A stretch of 64,000 nt of DNA from Termitomyces sp. T153 (lineage: Eukaryota > Basidiomycota > Agaricomycetes > Agaricales > Lyophyllaceae): the NCBI GenBank assembly GCA_018296165.2, contig JACKQL020000168.1, forward strand, positions 1-64,000, read 5' to 3'. Below are positions 47,188 to 59,097 of this stretch, in pieces (the stretch's first letter is position 1; each line of letters opens with the position of its first letter). The notes under the pieces are model-generated. The model did not search any database and was not told the DNA's origin. It saw nothing but the letters and a program-made list of their open reading frames with translations. Made by a program: the position numbers and the translations under genes.

Positions 47188-47479
47188 TTCATACTCTGTT
47201 TGTGTTGCTATGACCAGCACAAGCATTGTGGTGATGGGTGGTGGTGGTGTGGTGGGTGAATGATGATGATGTGGCAACACTGATCAGCTAAAGTAGTGCT
47301 GGGCTACACACCAACAGCTCTGCAATAAACCAGTTCATACTCTGTTTGTGTTGCTATGACCAGTGCAAGTATTGTTGTAGTGGTGGTGGTGGTGGTGTGG
47401 TGGGTGAATGATGATGATGTGGCAACACTGATCAGCTAAAGTAGTGCTGGGCTACACACCAACAGCTCTGCAATGTACC
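47188..47479. repeat. 146-bp tandem duplication
   Basis: TTCATACTCTGTTTGTGTTG starts at 47188 and again at 47334. Both copies run through GTGGTGGGTGAATGATGATG to CCAACAGCTCTGCAAT. They differ by a few bases in the GGTGGT stretch. Confidence 0.85.
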
Positions 47480-47582
47480 TAACAATGGCCATGGGTGTCA
47501 GTACACCCACCATAGCAGCCAGAACAGACAACAAACAGCCCTAAAGCTGTGGGGGGCCCATGTCCTGCATGTGAGTGGGGCA

Positions 47583-47585
47583 TGG

Positions 47586-47632
<47 letters not shown>
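47583..47632. repeat. (GTT)n trinucleotide microsatellite
   Basis: About 16 uninterrupted GTT units. On the minus strand it would encode a poly-Gln run after MANSICEPHE, but no surrounding gene is recognised. Confidence 0.95.
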
Positions 47633-48379
47633 CATGGGGTTCACAAATAGAATTAGCCATGCATATGTATTGATGAACTAGAATAAGAATGAAGAGTGGT
47701 GAACTCACCAGGCTGGTGTGTACAAAGTTTTCGAGCAGAACATGCAAAGTCATGCTTAGCCCAGGGTCATCATGCAGTGCATATGTACACATCAAACAAG
47801 AATATAAACTTCAGTAATAAGTGGTAACATTGATAATACAGCAACTGGTATCTTAATAAAAGAAAGGACTTTCTCAATATACCTAAAAATGCTGAAAGCT
47901 GTAAGCATTTTGCCAAAAACAGTAGGCAGAGAAAGTACTTAGCTTAATGAAATACTGCTCCAATGATCCCAAAAAGTCAAAGGTTTGCCTGCAAGCAGCA
48001 ACAATGAAGCCAGAGCAAAGGGTTGAGGGTTGAGCACTGAGCACACACTTGATCAAGAGAAATGATCAGAGTGATAGCTGACATGCCTAACAAAGTGGCA
48101 GTGCCAGCTATCCTCAGCCTCTCGACAGCTGGTGCTGCTCCAGCCAGAACCCAGCTTGCCTCAACTGCCACTTGCATCACCAGCCTGACCCAGAAGCCAG
48201 TGCTCCAAGGATGGTTGCAGTAGCCTCAGCATAGGAAGGAAGGGTCTAGAAAAAGGGAGAGAAGAAAAAGAGCCTCACTATGCATTGCCAAGCCTCGTCC
48301 ATATGGAATCCCAATGCCCAGACCTCCCATTGGCCGACTGCGCTCCCGAACAATGACAAAAACATGCAGAAAAGCCCTG

Positions 48380-48665
48380 GTCTGTGCGAGGTAGGCGAGG
48401 TATAAATAGGGGAGGATTTCAGAGGGAAGAACCAAGCAATTACTTGCCACGGCTCGGCCATCCCAGGGAGTGGATCACTTAGGCTTACGAGTGATTAGTT
48501 GCTTCTGGACTACTAGTCTGATATACTATTTGAGCCCACTTTGTTAGTTGGAGACCGTCTCTTGCTATTGAAGTAAAATCAATAAATCTATTGTCCAGTC
48601 TACTTTTAAAGTGAGGACTAGTTTTACAAAGAGCCCGCGAACCCTTGCAAAACTAAGCACGGCAC
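48380..48665 (+). mobile_element. LTR-like fragment related to family 2
   Basis: GGTCTGTGCGAGGTAGGCG, TATAAATA (48401-48408) and CCCAGGGAGTGGATCACTTA (48465) align in order with 36901-36990 of solo LTR R. An AATAAATC signal follows at about 48590. Ends and target duplication are not seen, so a diverged LTR or part of one. It lies at the border between TE-rich sequence and CpG-normal host sequence. Confidence 0.5.
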
Positions 48666-48917
48666 AATTGGCCAAGTTTGTATAACTTTGAGCCGATAGC
48701 TAACCTAGATTTTGCATCATTAACATTAACATTATGTACAATCGTTGCTCCATACTCTCTACACGTAACACGCAGAGGTCTAGACATGACTAATAAATAG
48801 ATAACTATAAGATGTATGAAAGAGACGAAAGTAACGGAAGCCACAACCCATCGACAGCTGAAACACACTACTTATTACTACTACCCATTGTTATACGAAT
48901 AGAAATTTTTGCAGGCC

Positions 48918-49878
48918 TTACGACTTCGTCCCCCAATTTGCCATCAACTCGAGATCACAGACTCGCAGCTGCCTGGGCTGAGGATGATGGCTCTCCTTAT
49001 GCTCGTATCTGTGACTGGCTACGGAAAGTGGAATATAATCCAAGTGATGTGGAGGCGCATGCTCGGGGGTCGTTGGGACGTCAGAGAGCGGAGAGGGAGA
49101 CTTTGGCAGATCAGTGGTCATCGGAGCAATGAACGTTGCAAGAGCAGTGGTTGAAGGTGTAGATAAAGGCACGGCGGTTTTCGCAGCGGAAACTCGAAAC
49201 TCAACAGGTAGCTCAATCTTACACGTCCCCTTCTCCTGGTGATACTTCAGCCCGTTCGGGTTAAGGTACGATTTCGAGCATCCAGGTGTCTAGGCGCATC
49301 CAATCCTCGTAAGTACCTCATCACTAGCCAAAGCAAGTAATTAAAGAAAGAACGCACAGGACATGGATAAGCCCTCTTATTCCTCCTCCCCCTCGTCAGT
49401 GGTACACCCGCAGCATCAATCCTACTCTTCCCCCTTTTCTTCCTACGATGCTCAAGTGTCGTACCCGAGGCCGAAGAGGGCGGGCGGCCGCGTCGCTTAG
49501 TCGTAGGGGCACCGGGTTTGGGCGCGTCATAAACCAGCCTATCAATGGTAGGCACGGGGGCACAGGCACAGGAGTACTAGCGAGGTACCGCTTCGTGGCA
49601 TCATAGCAGTGCTTACAGGTCGAGAAGTCGGAGAGCGCATAAGCATCGGGTTGATAGATGCATGGCTGCGAACCGTAGGGTGTGTTGCTATGAGTAATAT
49701 CCAGACTTGGACTTGGACTCGGCTCCCCGTCCCTTGTCAGGGGGCAGGTAGGGACGTCGCAAACGTGACAATAAAGCCCAGACGATGCGTGGAGGATGGC
49801 AGGGAGGAGTTGGGGCAGTGGCCATGGGAGGAAGGTGTGACTCTGGATCTGAGTACTCGTAGTAATCAAGCAACACAT
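48918..49878 (-). CDS. Sfp1-like C2H2-type zinc-finger protein
   Basis: Three exons 49878-49589, 49538-49358 and 49289-48918 with introns of 50 and 68 bp (GT...AG). The spliced frame is 843 nt, a 280-residue protein from ATG 49878 to TAA 48918. It has a Cys-rich region near residues 30-90 (YCHVCDVPTCPL and FSTCKHCYDATKR), an AT-hook-like KRRGRPPSS, basic EHRRKKRGKSR (nuclear signal) and the finger YPCPTPGCSKSYLNPNGLKY-H-x4-TC near residues 155-180. The finger matches the fungal Sfp1 type, whose yeast member activates ribosome-biogenesis genes. The C-terminal part is Pro/Ser/Thr-rich. Function as a transcription factor is inferred. The gene is CpG-normal, unlike the TE block beside it. Confidence 0.8.
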
Positions 49879-52608
49879 GAAGATCTGGGGAGACGACGTT
49901 GCAGCACGAGAAATTTGTACACTATGGAAATTTGATGTTTTGGTTGGTTGTCAGTGAGGAGATTGGTAAGATGAATGGGCCTACGAATGCGCGGTCGAAC
50001 CGCTCGATGCTCGACATTGGGTAGGAATCAATCTCTCCGTGAAATTGATCACTACGAACGTCAGATCCCCACAAACAGCGCAGGTCGCCATTGCGAGTCA
50101 TTCATGGGCAATTGGTGTGTGGGAGGCGACGAATAGCTCCGAGAGAACACGATATATATGCGAGCGAAGCTGTGCTTGGGGGAAAGACAATCAATTAAAG
50201 ACCAAATACACCATGGGACAAATCAGTCAGGGACGAAGAAGCGCTTGGAACGCATAGATTTCGATTTTTTGATGGACGGTGACAGGCGTGGAAAGGCACG
50301 AGCAAACCATGGCCAGAATCTCAGCTTCTCCGCGAGACCCCTTGGCGTGAGCTTCATTACCTTCGCCTTCGCTCCGCATCCGGCCACGCCTCGAGGGTGA
50401 TAGGATAGCCGAGGACCAAGATGACAAATCCAGAGAAGGTAATGAGGGTGGAGACGTGGAGAATAGAAAGAGAGACAGAGGAAAAGTAGGCGCGCGGGGC
50501 ATCGTGAAACAGAAGGGCGAGGAGGGAAGGATGAGTAGACGGAGGCAAGGAAGGTGTAGAGAGTTTCAGCTTCTCGACTCTCGCCTGAGTGAGTGAAGAC
50601 TTGAGGTAGCTGTGTAAACTGTCCCATCGCTGGTCTGGTTCATTGACAAGGCCAGGGACTTATCAGGGGACGACCGTTTATATTACCGGGGTGCCTAAGC
50701 TGCCGATATGTTTTGGACATTTTGGACAGTGACAACTCACAACTGCGGCTGATCCGGGCCGCTGTCGACCTGACTGAGGCTTCTCTCACCGTGTAGACGG
50801 CATTTTTGTTCCAAAATCGAAAACGAGAGGAAAGAAGAAGACAAAGGGTTGTCTGCAGGTAGGTACGACCCCACAACCTTCAGCATCAAATGTAACACGA
50901 TCGTGATCGCACGCCTAACGGGTGCTTATCAATACAGATTGAAATGAATCCATTTGGTTATTATCAAGGAAAGCAAACAGCTCTGATAACGCACATGTAT
51001 TCTACCCAAACTCACGCCATTTGCGCTCTCGCTCTCAATCTGCAATCCCAATGAGACCTTCTGCTGACAAACGCTCCAAATCCATGCTGCTTGGTTTTAT
51101 GAGGAGCAATGAGATGCGGTATGCTGTCGTGGCGTATTACCGGGATGGAAGAAAACAGATTCGGAAGAGACTGGTGAGATATGAGGTACGAGAGGTGAAA
51201 CGACCGGGAAGACTTACACAAAGGAGGAAGTGAAATGCGAGGTAAGTCTCACTGAGGACATAATGAGCGTCGATGTAGAGTTCTAGTCAGCGGCAAGATA
51301 CGACCTCAGTCCCTAGTCCACTGACCATGGCTCCAGAGTAAGGAAGAAGGGTATCGAAGAGCGCAGGGTCCCATAGAGAAATCTTGCTTACTTCTAGTAC
51401 ATGACAATATATGTCACACATAATAAAGTCAGCAAGAAACACCTCTTTGGCAGCGGGGGACGAGGAAATTGAGTACAGACAGCAGATAAAGGAATAGAGA
51501 CTGGTATGTTGGATTCGAACGGTCCAGTACAGAAGAACATGAAATGTCTGCAGGATCGATAGCCATAATCCAAGAATAATAGGTGGTCATAATTGAGACT
51601 ATATCATACACAACAAGACAGATGGGAGTTTGTGGCGTATCGGATGTCTGTAGTGGCATCCAGCTGCACACGAACTCATCAGAGATGACATTTGCACAAT
51701 GGGACCACAGTTTGGGTCATTCTCCTTTGCAGGCCCAGATAATTAAAGAGCATAGGCAGCTGAGGCATCTACCAAGAGTTAAATCATAAAGGAAATGCAA
51801 CAGCCTGGTTGACTAGCATTGGTGGTCATCTACATTTTTGCTTACAATTTCGGTGCGTGCCCTGTCCGTCATAGAATTTTCTAACTACACATCAACAGAT
51901 CTTGTCAAAGTCATACCTCGGAAATAGTAGTGGTTGCCATATCGCCAGAGGTTGGAAAGTTGGCAAGAAATAGACGTGTGATGACGGCTTTGATTATCAG
52001 GATCACACAGAATAACAGGTCAAAATGGCTGCGTACTGAGGGTGTACAGGTAGAGTCCTCTTGTTGAAATGAAATATACATTGACAATACCCAGCGGTGT
52101 CTTTCGAATACAACCCATGTACGCGTGTCATTAAGAATAGTCTAGGTTAGTACGCCAATTAGCTAGTGCAGTAAGTTGAGAGCTAAAAACAAAGTTCACC
52201 GAGTTTATCTCCGGATTAATACAGAAAAAGCGGAGTTGGATAAGGTATCCAACAAGGCCGCGGCGGATAATAATAGCATGGTATGGCTTTTGGGAAGTGT
52301 TAACGGGGTATTCTAGTCTGAGTGCAGGGCTTAAACAAATTACGTTTATGTAGTGGAACAGACGTGGCATAAGGTGTCCAATAATGTACTTGAGGAGGTG
52401 GCGAATACGGAACACAATAATGGACCTGGGGAGGCGATTGATAGGGTGGCGGACAGAGCGGCAAATAAGGTGGACAAGGCGTCCGACAATATACTGGTGG
52501 GTAGCAGCTGTAGTAACCTTCCATATATCTCGTCTGGCACTTGCCAGATGGTGCAAATGGGTACGTTCTCAAAAGACTTGGGCATCCGTCGGAGTCTACT
52601 TTGTATTC

Positions 52609-52657
52609 CGGCACTTAGTTGCCGACCATAGATGTAAATTGCGGCACTTAGCTGCCG
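52609..52657. repeat. Two copies of a 16-bp palindrome
   Basis: CGGCACTTAGTTGCCG at 52609-52624 and CGGCACTTAGCTGCCG at 52642-52657, 33 bp apart. Each can fold back (CGGCA against TGCCG). They could be protein-binding sites or remnants of a small repeat; no gene start lies close by. Confidence 0.6.
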
Positions 52658-53570
52658 ATACCGGAAAACTGCGGACCGCATTCTAAGGATGTAAATCAGA
52701 AGTCAAAAGTCTATTCTTAACCTGTTTGCATTGCCATATATGTAATTCAACTGTGTAATTTCGTTGGCATCTCTTTTTCACGTTATCAGCCATGAAGCTA
52801 CTACTATTGAGTCCAAAATGGACAGGGGGTGCAAACAAAAAACGTGAAGATTAGAACTTGAAGGATCTCCTTAAACCCACCTTCCCTTTTCAAACACATG
52901 GATGATGTTCGTCATGTTTCTAGCAGCTGACAGAGCTGTAGATAAATGCCCCAACGGTACCAGATCACACACTCTGTGAGTCTTACCTCGATCTCACATC
53001 CCATGATCTCATATAATCTCTTCTCATAATGTCTTCTCTGATCTTCCCTTTATCTCCCATCAATGAACCACAATGGCATCTGCATCTTCCTTTCCTCCGA
53101 ACACAAGATAGCGTGGATTTGGCCTCTCGTATATCTACCTCCTTGAACCCGAGTTTTCTCACATGTTTTCTCCAGAACGCTCAACATGAGACGGTGCAAA
53201 TGTGACGTATTCCCTGCTCCCTCTGTCAATAACATTTGTAGCTCTGTATACGATAGACTCAGTTCTTTGAAATCAATTTATTCACATTCATAAAATACAG
53301 AAACTCTCAATACGTCGTAACTGTAACGAAGAGCTGATGCTTTGACACAGAAATCAAATTTTGATGGAATGACAACAATTCCAGTGTTGAAATCAGATAA
53401 TTCGAACTTGCACCACAAAGGAATCCATTGGTTCCACATGGAGCGTATCCAGAATTAACCGGTAGTGTAGAGCATATTCATGTTGTTAATGGCGAGAAAC
53501 AGCAGTTTGCAGCAAGGTGAGCAGTGATTAACTCCCCCAAACACGGTTGATACATTACACGGTATATTAT

Positions 53571-53657
53571 TGCCGATCCTGTAAATCCAGCTCCACATTT
53601 GCCGATCCTGTAAATCCAGCTCCACATTTGCCGATCCTGTAAATCCAGCTCCATATG
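53571..53657. repeat. Three tandem 29-bp units
   Basis: TGCCGATCCTGTAAATCCAG plus CTCCACATT, repeated three times; the last unit ends CTCCATATG. No spacer and no associated gene. Confidence 0.9.
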
Positions 53658-54047
53658 TATCGATCAGGCTGTAGTCATAAGGTCAATACAATAATCTGTT
53701 AACTACAGGTACAGTTAGAGCTACTAAATTTTGGGTAGTTAGAGGTTTGGCACAGAATTCCTGAAAAAATAAAAATTTACAGAGATGGCAGGGTGTGTAG
53801 TACTTTGGGACATCATCATAGAAGGTGAAATAATGAACTGGAGACCTTTGCTACTAAAGCCTTTTACAAGGCCTGAGGTGTTAAAGCCTTCAAAAGCCCG
53901 ACGATCGGCCCGGCTCCCAGTCGAGCTCGGACCACCGGCACCTGGCTGAAGGAGATAATGGTGAAAAAGTTATCATGTTACCTCAATATGGCTTTGCTTC
54001 TTATGATCTTACGATACTTTCAGCACCAACGAGTCCTTTGCTCGTCA

Positions 54048-54054
54048 TATAAAA
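54048..54054 (+). promoter_or_regulatory. TATA box of the O-methyltransferase gene
   Basis: TATAAAA lies 35 bp before the ATG at 54089 and 160 bp before the in-frame ATG at 54214. The short distance favours 54089 as the original start. Confidence 0.5.
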
Positions 54055-54088
54055 AGCCGAGGCACCGTTTGCGCATTCCTAATCCTCG

Positions 54089-55981
54089 ATGGAGCCTCTT
54101 ACTAATCGACAAATTTCTGCCCTAGTCGCACTTATAAAAGAGACGGCAAATCAATTGAATCTCACTTCACGGACTCCTCACTCCTCTCTCTGAACAGCCT
54201 GGACTCTCATGCGATGGACGCAGCGATCTCCTCCCCTCCACTGAATGATGCCGTTCATATACTTGAAGGTGCTTGTGCTCAGTTGTGCGCGACCCTCGCG
54301 CGGCCGAGCCATACTGTACTCAATGTACGCCGCTCTGCTTCTGACTTCTCATAGATCTTTGGATTTCTCATTGAGTTTGTCTTTCATGACAGAGGGCAAC
54401 ACAGGTTAGGGTGCTGCTTAGATCTGCGTAAAGTGTATATAATTGATGGTGACCTTGGCAGTTCTTTGAACCTATTTGTTTGCACGTCGTGATCACGTTC
54501 AAGATACCGGATATCCTTCAGGAACGCCCGTTAGGAATGCATATCAAGGAAATCGGAGAAAAAGCCGGTGTTGATCATGAGAAACTTGGCCAAATCATGC
54601 GTCTATTAGCTACTAAGCATATCTTCCGAGAAGGTCTGTCATTCTATGACAAACCTCGAAGTGCCATTTTTACTCTACATGGATACTTTGTTTTACAGTT
54701 GCGACAGATCTTTTCGCAAACAACCGTCTGAGCATTCAACTTGTCTCTTCAAACCCTCTAGCAGGTTATTTATCTTTTTAGTGAGTATCAAACACCTCGA
54801 CTTTGCATCTCACGATGGAATTCCTCCACTGGCCCGCTGATTAATCAAATCCAAAGTAACGAGATTAACAAGGCATCAATGATGATTGTGGACGTTCTCA
54901 CAAATTCAAATCAGAAAAAAATCGAGCAATCGCCATGGAACAGGATGACGGGGTTCGATGGATCTCTGTTTGAATATTTCGAGGAGGTACTGTTATTTTT
55001 TGCCATATTGATGATCATATTGCTTGATACTGTCAGGGCACTCCGGAGGGTGCAAAACAAGGAGCATTGTTTGCTCTCGGGTTGCGCGGATGGAATGATG
55101 CCGTACAGGCAGCAGCCGTTCTTTCAGGTACGTTCTTGCTTTATTCTTTCCCGTCCGTGGATGTGGCGCTCACAGCAGAGCTATAGACTTCCCTTGGGGA
55201 AAATATCCAGCTGGGACAATCGTCAATGATGTTGGCGGGGGCATTGGAACCATGGCTATGGAGCTGATCAAAGCCTTTCCGAATCTTCTGCTCAAGCTCC
55301 AGGATCGGCCCGATAGGATTCATCAAGCGGAGATGGAAGTTTGGCCGGAGCTCCTGCCCTCTGCAATTGCTGAAAAACGTATCGAATTCAAGGCTATTGA
55401 TTTTTTCGTTGATTCGCCGATTGAAGGGTGTGATGTGTACTACGTGAGTATCAATAGGTCATTGAGCATGTGCTTCCTGATGTAAAGGATCCGCAGTTAA
55501 AGAACATCTTGTGAACAATCTATCTACAAATCCCTCCATCAGGACCCTAACATTACTACTATGATTAGGTTGCACTGGTCGGATGAAAAATGTATTCGGA
55601 TTCTTCGCAACATCCGCGCAGTCTTAAAGCCCAGTGCTTGCATCCTTCTCCGTGCGTGGCCCTCCTGCAAAGCTTCTGGATATGCTAACTTATCTGTATA
55701 ACGCAGATGACTATGTCCTTCAGCACACGAATCGTGATTATACTGGAACTCCCCAGGCCGACTCTGCGTTAACACTGAAGGAGGCACCGGAGCCATTACT
55801 TCCGAATTATGGTGCTGGTAATGTTCACCAGTACAATCTAGACATCGCTACGATGGTCTTGCTGAACAGTAGAGAGCGTACAATGGAGGAATTCATTGAT
55901 ATTGCTGGCAAGGCTGATCTCCGGTTTGTCGAACTTTGGCATACAGGTGAGATGGCCGTGCTCGAATTTCATCCTGCGTGA
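54089..55981 (+). CDS. Fungal O-methyltransferase (SAM-dependent, COMT-like)
   Basis: Coding exons in the frame of ATG 54214: 54214-54324, 54393-54404 (a 12-bp micro-exon), 54462-54633, 54699-54780, 54857-54986, 55037-55127, 55187-55443, an eighth ending at 55651 with uncertain start (55543 or 55569), and 55707-55981, stop TGA. The order is a winged-helix dimerisation part (VVITFKIPDILQERPLGMHI, LGQIMRLLATKHIFREV), SAM motif I DVGGGIGTMAMEL (55226-55264), then RLHWSDEKCIRILRNIRAVL with the likely catalytic His, HDYVLQHTNRDYTG and a C-terminal LDIATMVLLNSRERTMEEF. These are features of plant/fungal class O-methyltransferases (Methyltransf_2), often in secondary metabolism; substrate unknown. 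An upstream start at 54089 (MEPLTNRQISALVALIKETA) looks native but is out of frame by two bases in a CT run. Confidence 0.8.
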
Positions 55982-57800
55982 TAGTATCACATTATGTAGT
56001 CTATTTCAAGTTCTGTATGTCTCTTAGTGTCTACCATAGGCATCCAAACATTGATACTAGTACCAGCAACTTGAAAGGGCTCAGCTTGGGTCAAAAGCTC
56101 GGGATTATCAGGACTGTGAGCCAAGCTTTCAGCCCCCAACAAGACTTGGCCACTGCTGGCACTGGAATTTGAACCAGTGGGAAAAAAAGAGTCATGTTAT
56201 ATCTTTTCTTTGAGACGTTTCGATCCTGGGGGAAGAAGTCTTCTATTGTCTGGAGCCTTTCTCCTTAGAAAACACTCTCTTGAGCAATTGTCCTTCGCTC
56301 TCACGCTGCCGCATTGATCTTGTGCAAAACTATTTTGAACTCGATTTGATTAGGAGCTATCGTCATCAACATCGACCCGGTATGTGATGAGCTATATGCT
56401 AATAGATGATCTTGATCCTTCCCGAGCTTTGCATTGTGGTGCTGCGCCGGACAGAGAGAGGTCGCAATGATTATTAGGAAAAAGTCAGTAGTGACAAGGT
56501 ATTGTACATTTGGGATCCATACCTCTTGACATTCGCCTCAAGAAATCATTCATCACTCATTATAAATGAGCTCGTGGTCCTTTTTAAGTTTCAGTTTCGG
56601 TCAAAAATTCAGTATGCCGTCTGGAAGAGATTCTACGAGGTAAAGCGCTAATCATGACCAGCGTCTGTTCCATTTTCACACCGTAAACCCCAGCCAACGT
56701 GCCATCAATGCTGGTTCAGTGACAGATTGAAGTAAAGGGTGGCAGAGGTGTGTGTGTGGTAAGTGCACGTTCTCGTTTTCTCCGGCTTTTCTGTTCACCA
56801 TGTTTTACCACCGCATTCATCAAGGGTAGATGAGGTGCATTGGTGGAAGAGGGATGAGCGGTAAATAAAGGATGAGGTTGTACAGATGTAAATAATTGAG
56901 GCTCGTACGAGTTTTTCCAGCAGTGAAATCATAATTCTCAGCGGACTGATACCGCTTCAGTCGGCTCGCCTCAATCCACTCAAAGTTATTTTTCACAGTT
57001 CATCTTGTGCATTCGACACGGCAAGGAAACTATGCAGAAAGCATAACGATTGACCCGAAAAAGAGATGAAGCGAAGCTGCGTACCTCTATCCATCAAATA
57101 CTGTAGGATATTTCACCTGAACTCCCTTTCCTCATTCACTTGTATTCGAGAGCAATCAGCGCAGCAACACATAGTTTGAGCGAGACGCTAGGCCGCAGAC
57201 CGTCATCTCATTTGCAAATATCGAGAATAAGGCATGTAGTTGGGGGGGGAGGTTAGGGGAGGTGTGTGTGGGTAATTTGAATCTCGCAACCGGTGTATAG
57301 CATAGCAGGGTTTCGGGGGGAGCCAACAGCTTCGTAGCTAAGTTTAATTCGGCTGGATGAAAAGTGGAAGAGAAATGGATTTTTCGACGGCTTTCATCAT
57401 CATTGTTGGTCATAATAACACTAAGATAACGGAAGTAAGAGAGCTGAGAAGAAAGAGATGTCATGGATTGTTCTGGAAAAAGAGACGAGAGAAGGCTTGC
57501 TATCTCCACCTCTGTCAACCTTGCTCGACATCATCTGCACGGAAACACTCTTTTTCCTCGTTTGCACCTTGTATCCATTATCCTCTTGTTCGATTCCTTC
57601 TGCATGCAGAATCTGATTTGAATCCTGCATTCCGCTCTTCGACATCCAAGAACACGCTATACCGATATTCCTCCACTCCCAAGTCTTTGGAGCTGCTTCA
57701 ATTTTGATTTCGAGTGAGACGTCGACAAAGACGGTGGTTCATTCTATTAGGTGGACGCGTCAGATGTACTATCATCCGGTAGACAGACAAACAAAACACA
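55982..57800. other. Intergenic, no gene recognised
   Basis: Short frames only. 57240-57249 is a G run (9-10 G). CT-rich segments occur around 56250-56700. Nothing with domain similarity is visible on either strand. Confidence 0.5.
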
Positions 57801-57915
57801 CTCGTTCTAAGCATTTTGCAGTTTTCTTCTACTGACAAGCGATCAAATCGACCGCGTACTTCTTCTAATCACTTGTTGTGTTTTCCCTCGTGTCAGCGCA
57901 GCCACACAACACACT

Positions 57916-58361
57916 CTAGTAAACTCTCAATCTTACCTCTGGGAACATCAAGCTCCCCTTCCTACCGAGCAAAAACGTGTCCAAAGTACGACTTGGATGA
58001 TGGTTCTTGTCAAGGGTGATTAGGGCGCACGAGATTACGGCGAAAGAGGAGTGTGCAAGAAAGTTGGCCGTAGAGACCTGGTCGTGGTGCGGCCGCCATT
58101 CATGGAGGATTCGGTCGCGCAGCCGTTCTTCCAGACGTGAGACCAAACCTTCGGTGGTTGATCTATACAACAAGTCATCTTGACTCCCGTGGGCCAGAAT
58201 TCAGCATCTTCGACTCCCATTACGACTGTTGCTAGGGTTTTGAGGCCGCGGAAGAACACCCCGTTCGTCCTACGCCGACAGCATAAATGACAAGGTGAGT
58301 ACCTGCCGTTGCTCTTGTGTAGACTTGTGTCATCAAAGACGACCTGAAAAGAGGTTATCAC
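57916..58361 (-). CDS. Hypothetical protein fragment, likely spliced
   Basis: The minus strand gives a convincing protein-like run: LLYRSTTEGLVSRLEERLRD, RILHEWRPHHDQVSTANFLA, a hydrophobic HSSFAVISCALITL and DTFLLGRKGSLMFPE, ending near 57930 at a possible donor (GTAAGA). Upstream pieces FFRGLKTLATVVMG (58260-58210) and VFDDTSLHKSNGRY are in other frames, so introns are expected but not resolved. I do not recognise the family. 58400-58860 also has open frames on both strands without a clear winner. Confidence 0.35.
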
Positions 58362-59097
58362 GCCAAGTTATCGCAATCCTCCTTCACAGCTGCGGTTGTT
58401 CTACCGATCGAAGAGACGAACTTCCACCGGAATCATCGTCCTCGCATGTACAGCAATCGGCTTCACTGAGTGCCGAAGGATTGATCGACGGGATAGGCGC
58501 AGACGAGCACCACGGGAGGCTTGTACAACTAGTGGCAGCAGGGGTGAAGATAACAGGTCCACGTGGACGAGCCGGGGACGTTCAAAGGGAATACCGAGTG
58601 AGGGCATTGCAATGTTCGAGATATTGTCTGGCGCACGGCTGCTGTTTGCGGATGAGTCATTGATGGGCCTCTCGCAAATGAAAAGTAAGAGATTCCGCTC
58701 GACGCGACAAGGCCTTCATTGGATGACAATAGTAGACAAGTGCGAGGAGAGATGTGAGCGCAGAAGAGACTACAAGACAAGGTTGTGAGTTCCCTCAGAG
58801 TCAGTTGGCACAAAAGAGACAAGAAGATGACTGGTTGGCAGAGACGCGACGGCATGGAACGATCCGGCCCGCGCGCATTACGGTGGGAGTATTTTCAGGC
58901 TAAAATAGATGGTGAGAAGGATCGTTGGAACACGTGTATGTGCTGTGGTTGAACCTGGGACTTGCCCATATTTGGAACTAGGCAAAACATGTCCACACCG
59001 GTCTCGTCGCGGACAAGATGACAGCTGTACTCGTGGCACTCTCTCTATCGCTATTGTCCATCTTGTTCGCATTGTATAGCCCTATCGCCGCTGTAAC

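Larger units (their letters stand above)
49879..54047. other. CpG-normal intergenic region, no confident gene
   Basis: No recognised protein. The best candidate is a small minus-strand frame at 50627-50223 ending KVMKLTPRGLAEKLRFWPWF and KKSKSMRSKRFFVPD, with a hydrophobic stretch in an overlapping frame (LSILHVSTLITFSGFVILVL); it could be the end of a spliced membrane protein but I cannot build a model. The plus-strand frame from ATG 51051 (MRPSADKRSKSMLLGFM) is basic and unrecognised. From 51240 to 54047 only short frames, two palindromes and a 29-bp repeat are seen. Confidence 0.5.

Noticed and set aside
51021..51233. Basic plus-strand frame (MRPSADKRSKSMLLGFM) as a gene
   Set aside because: Short, no recognised family, no splice or promoter support; kept only as a note in the intergenic entry.
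56135..56185. tRNA-like T-arm (GGTTCAAATTCC on the minus strand)
   Set aside because: No matching acceptor, D or anticodon arms at suitable distance; the short CCACTG/CAGTGG pairing is isolated.
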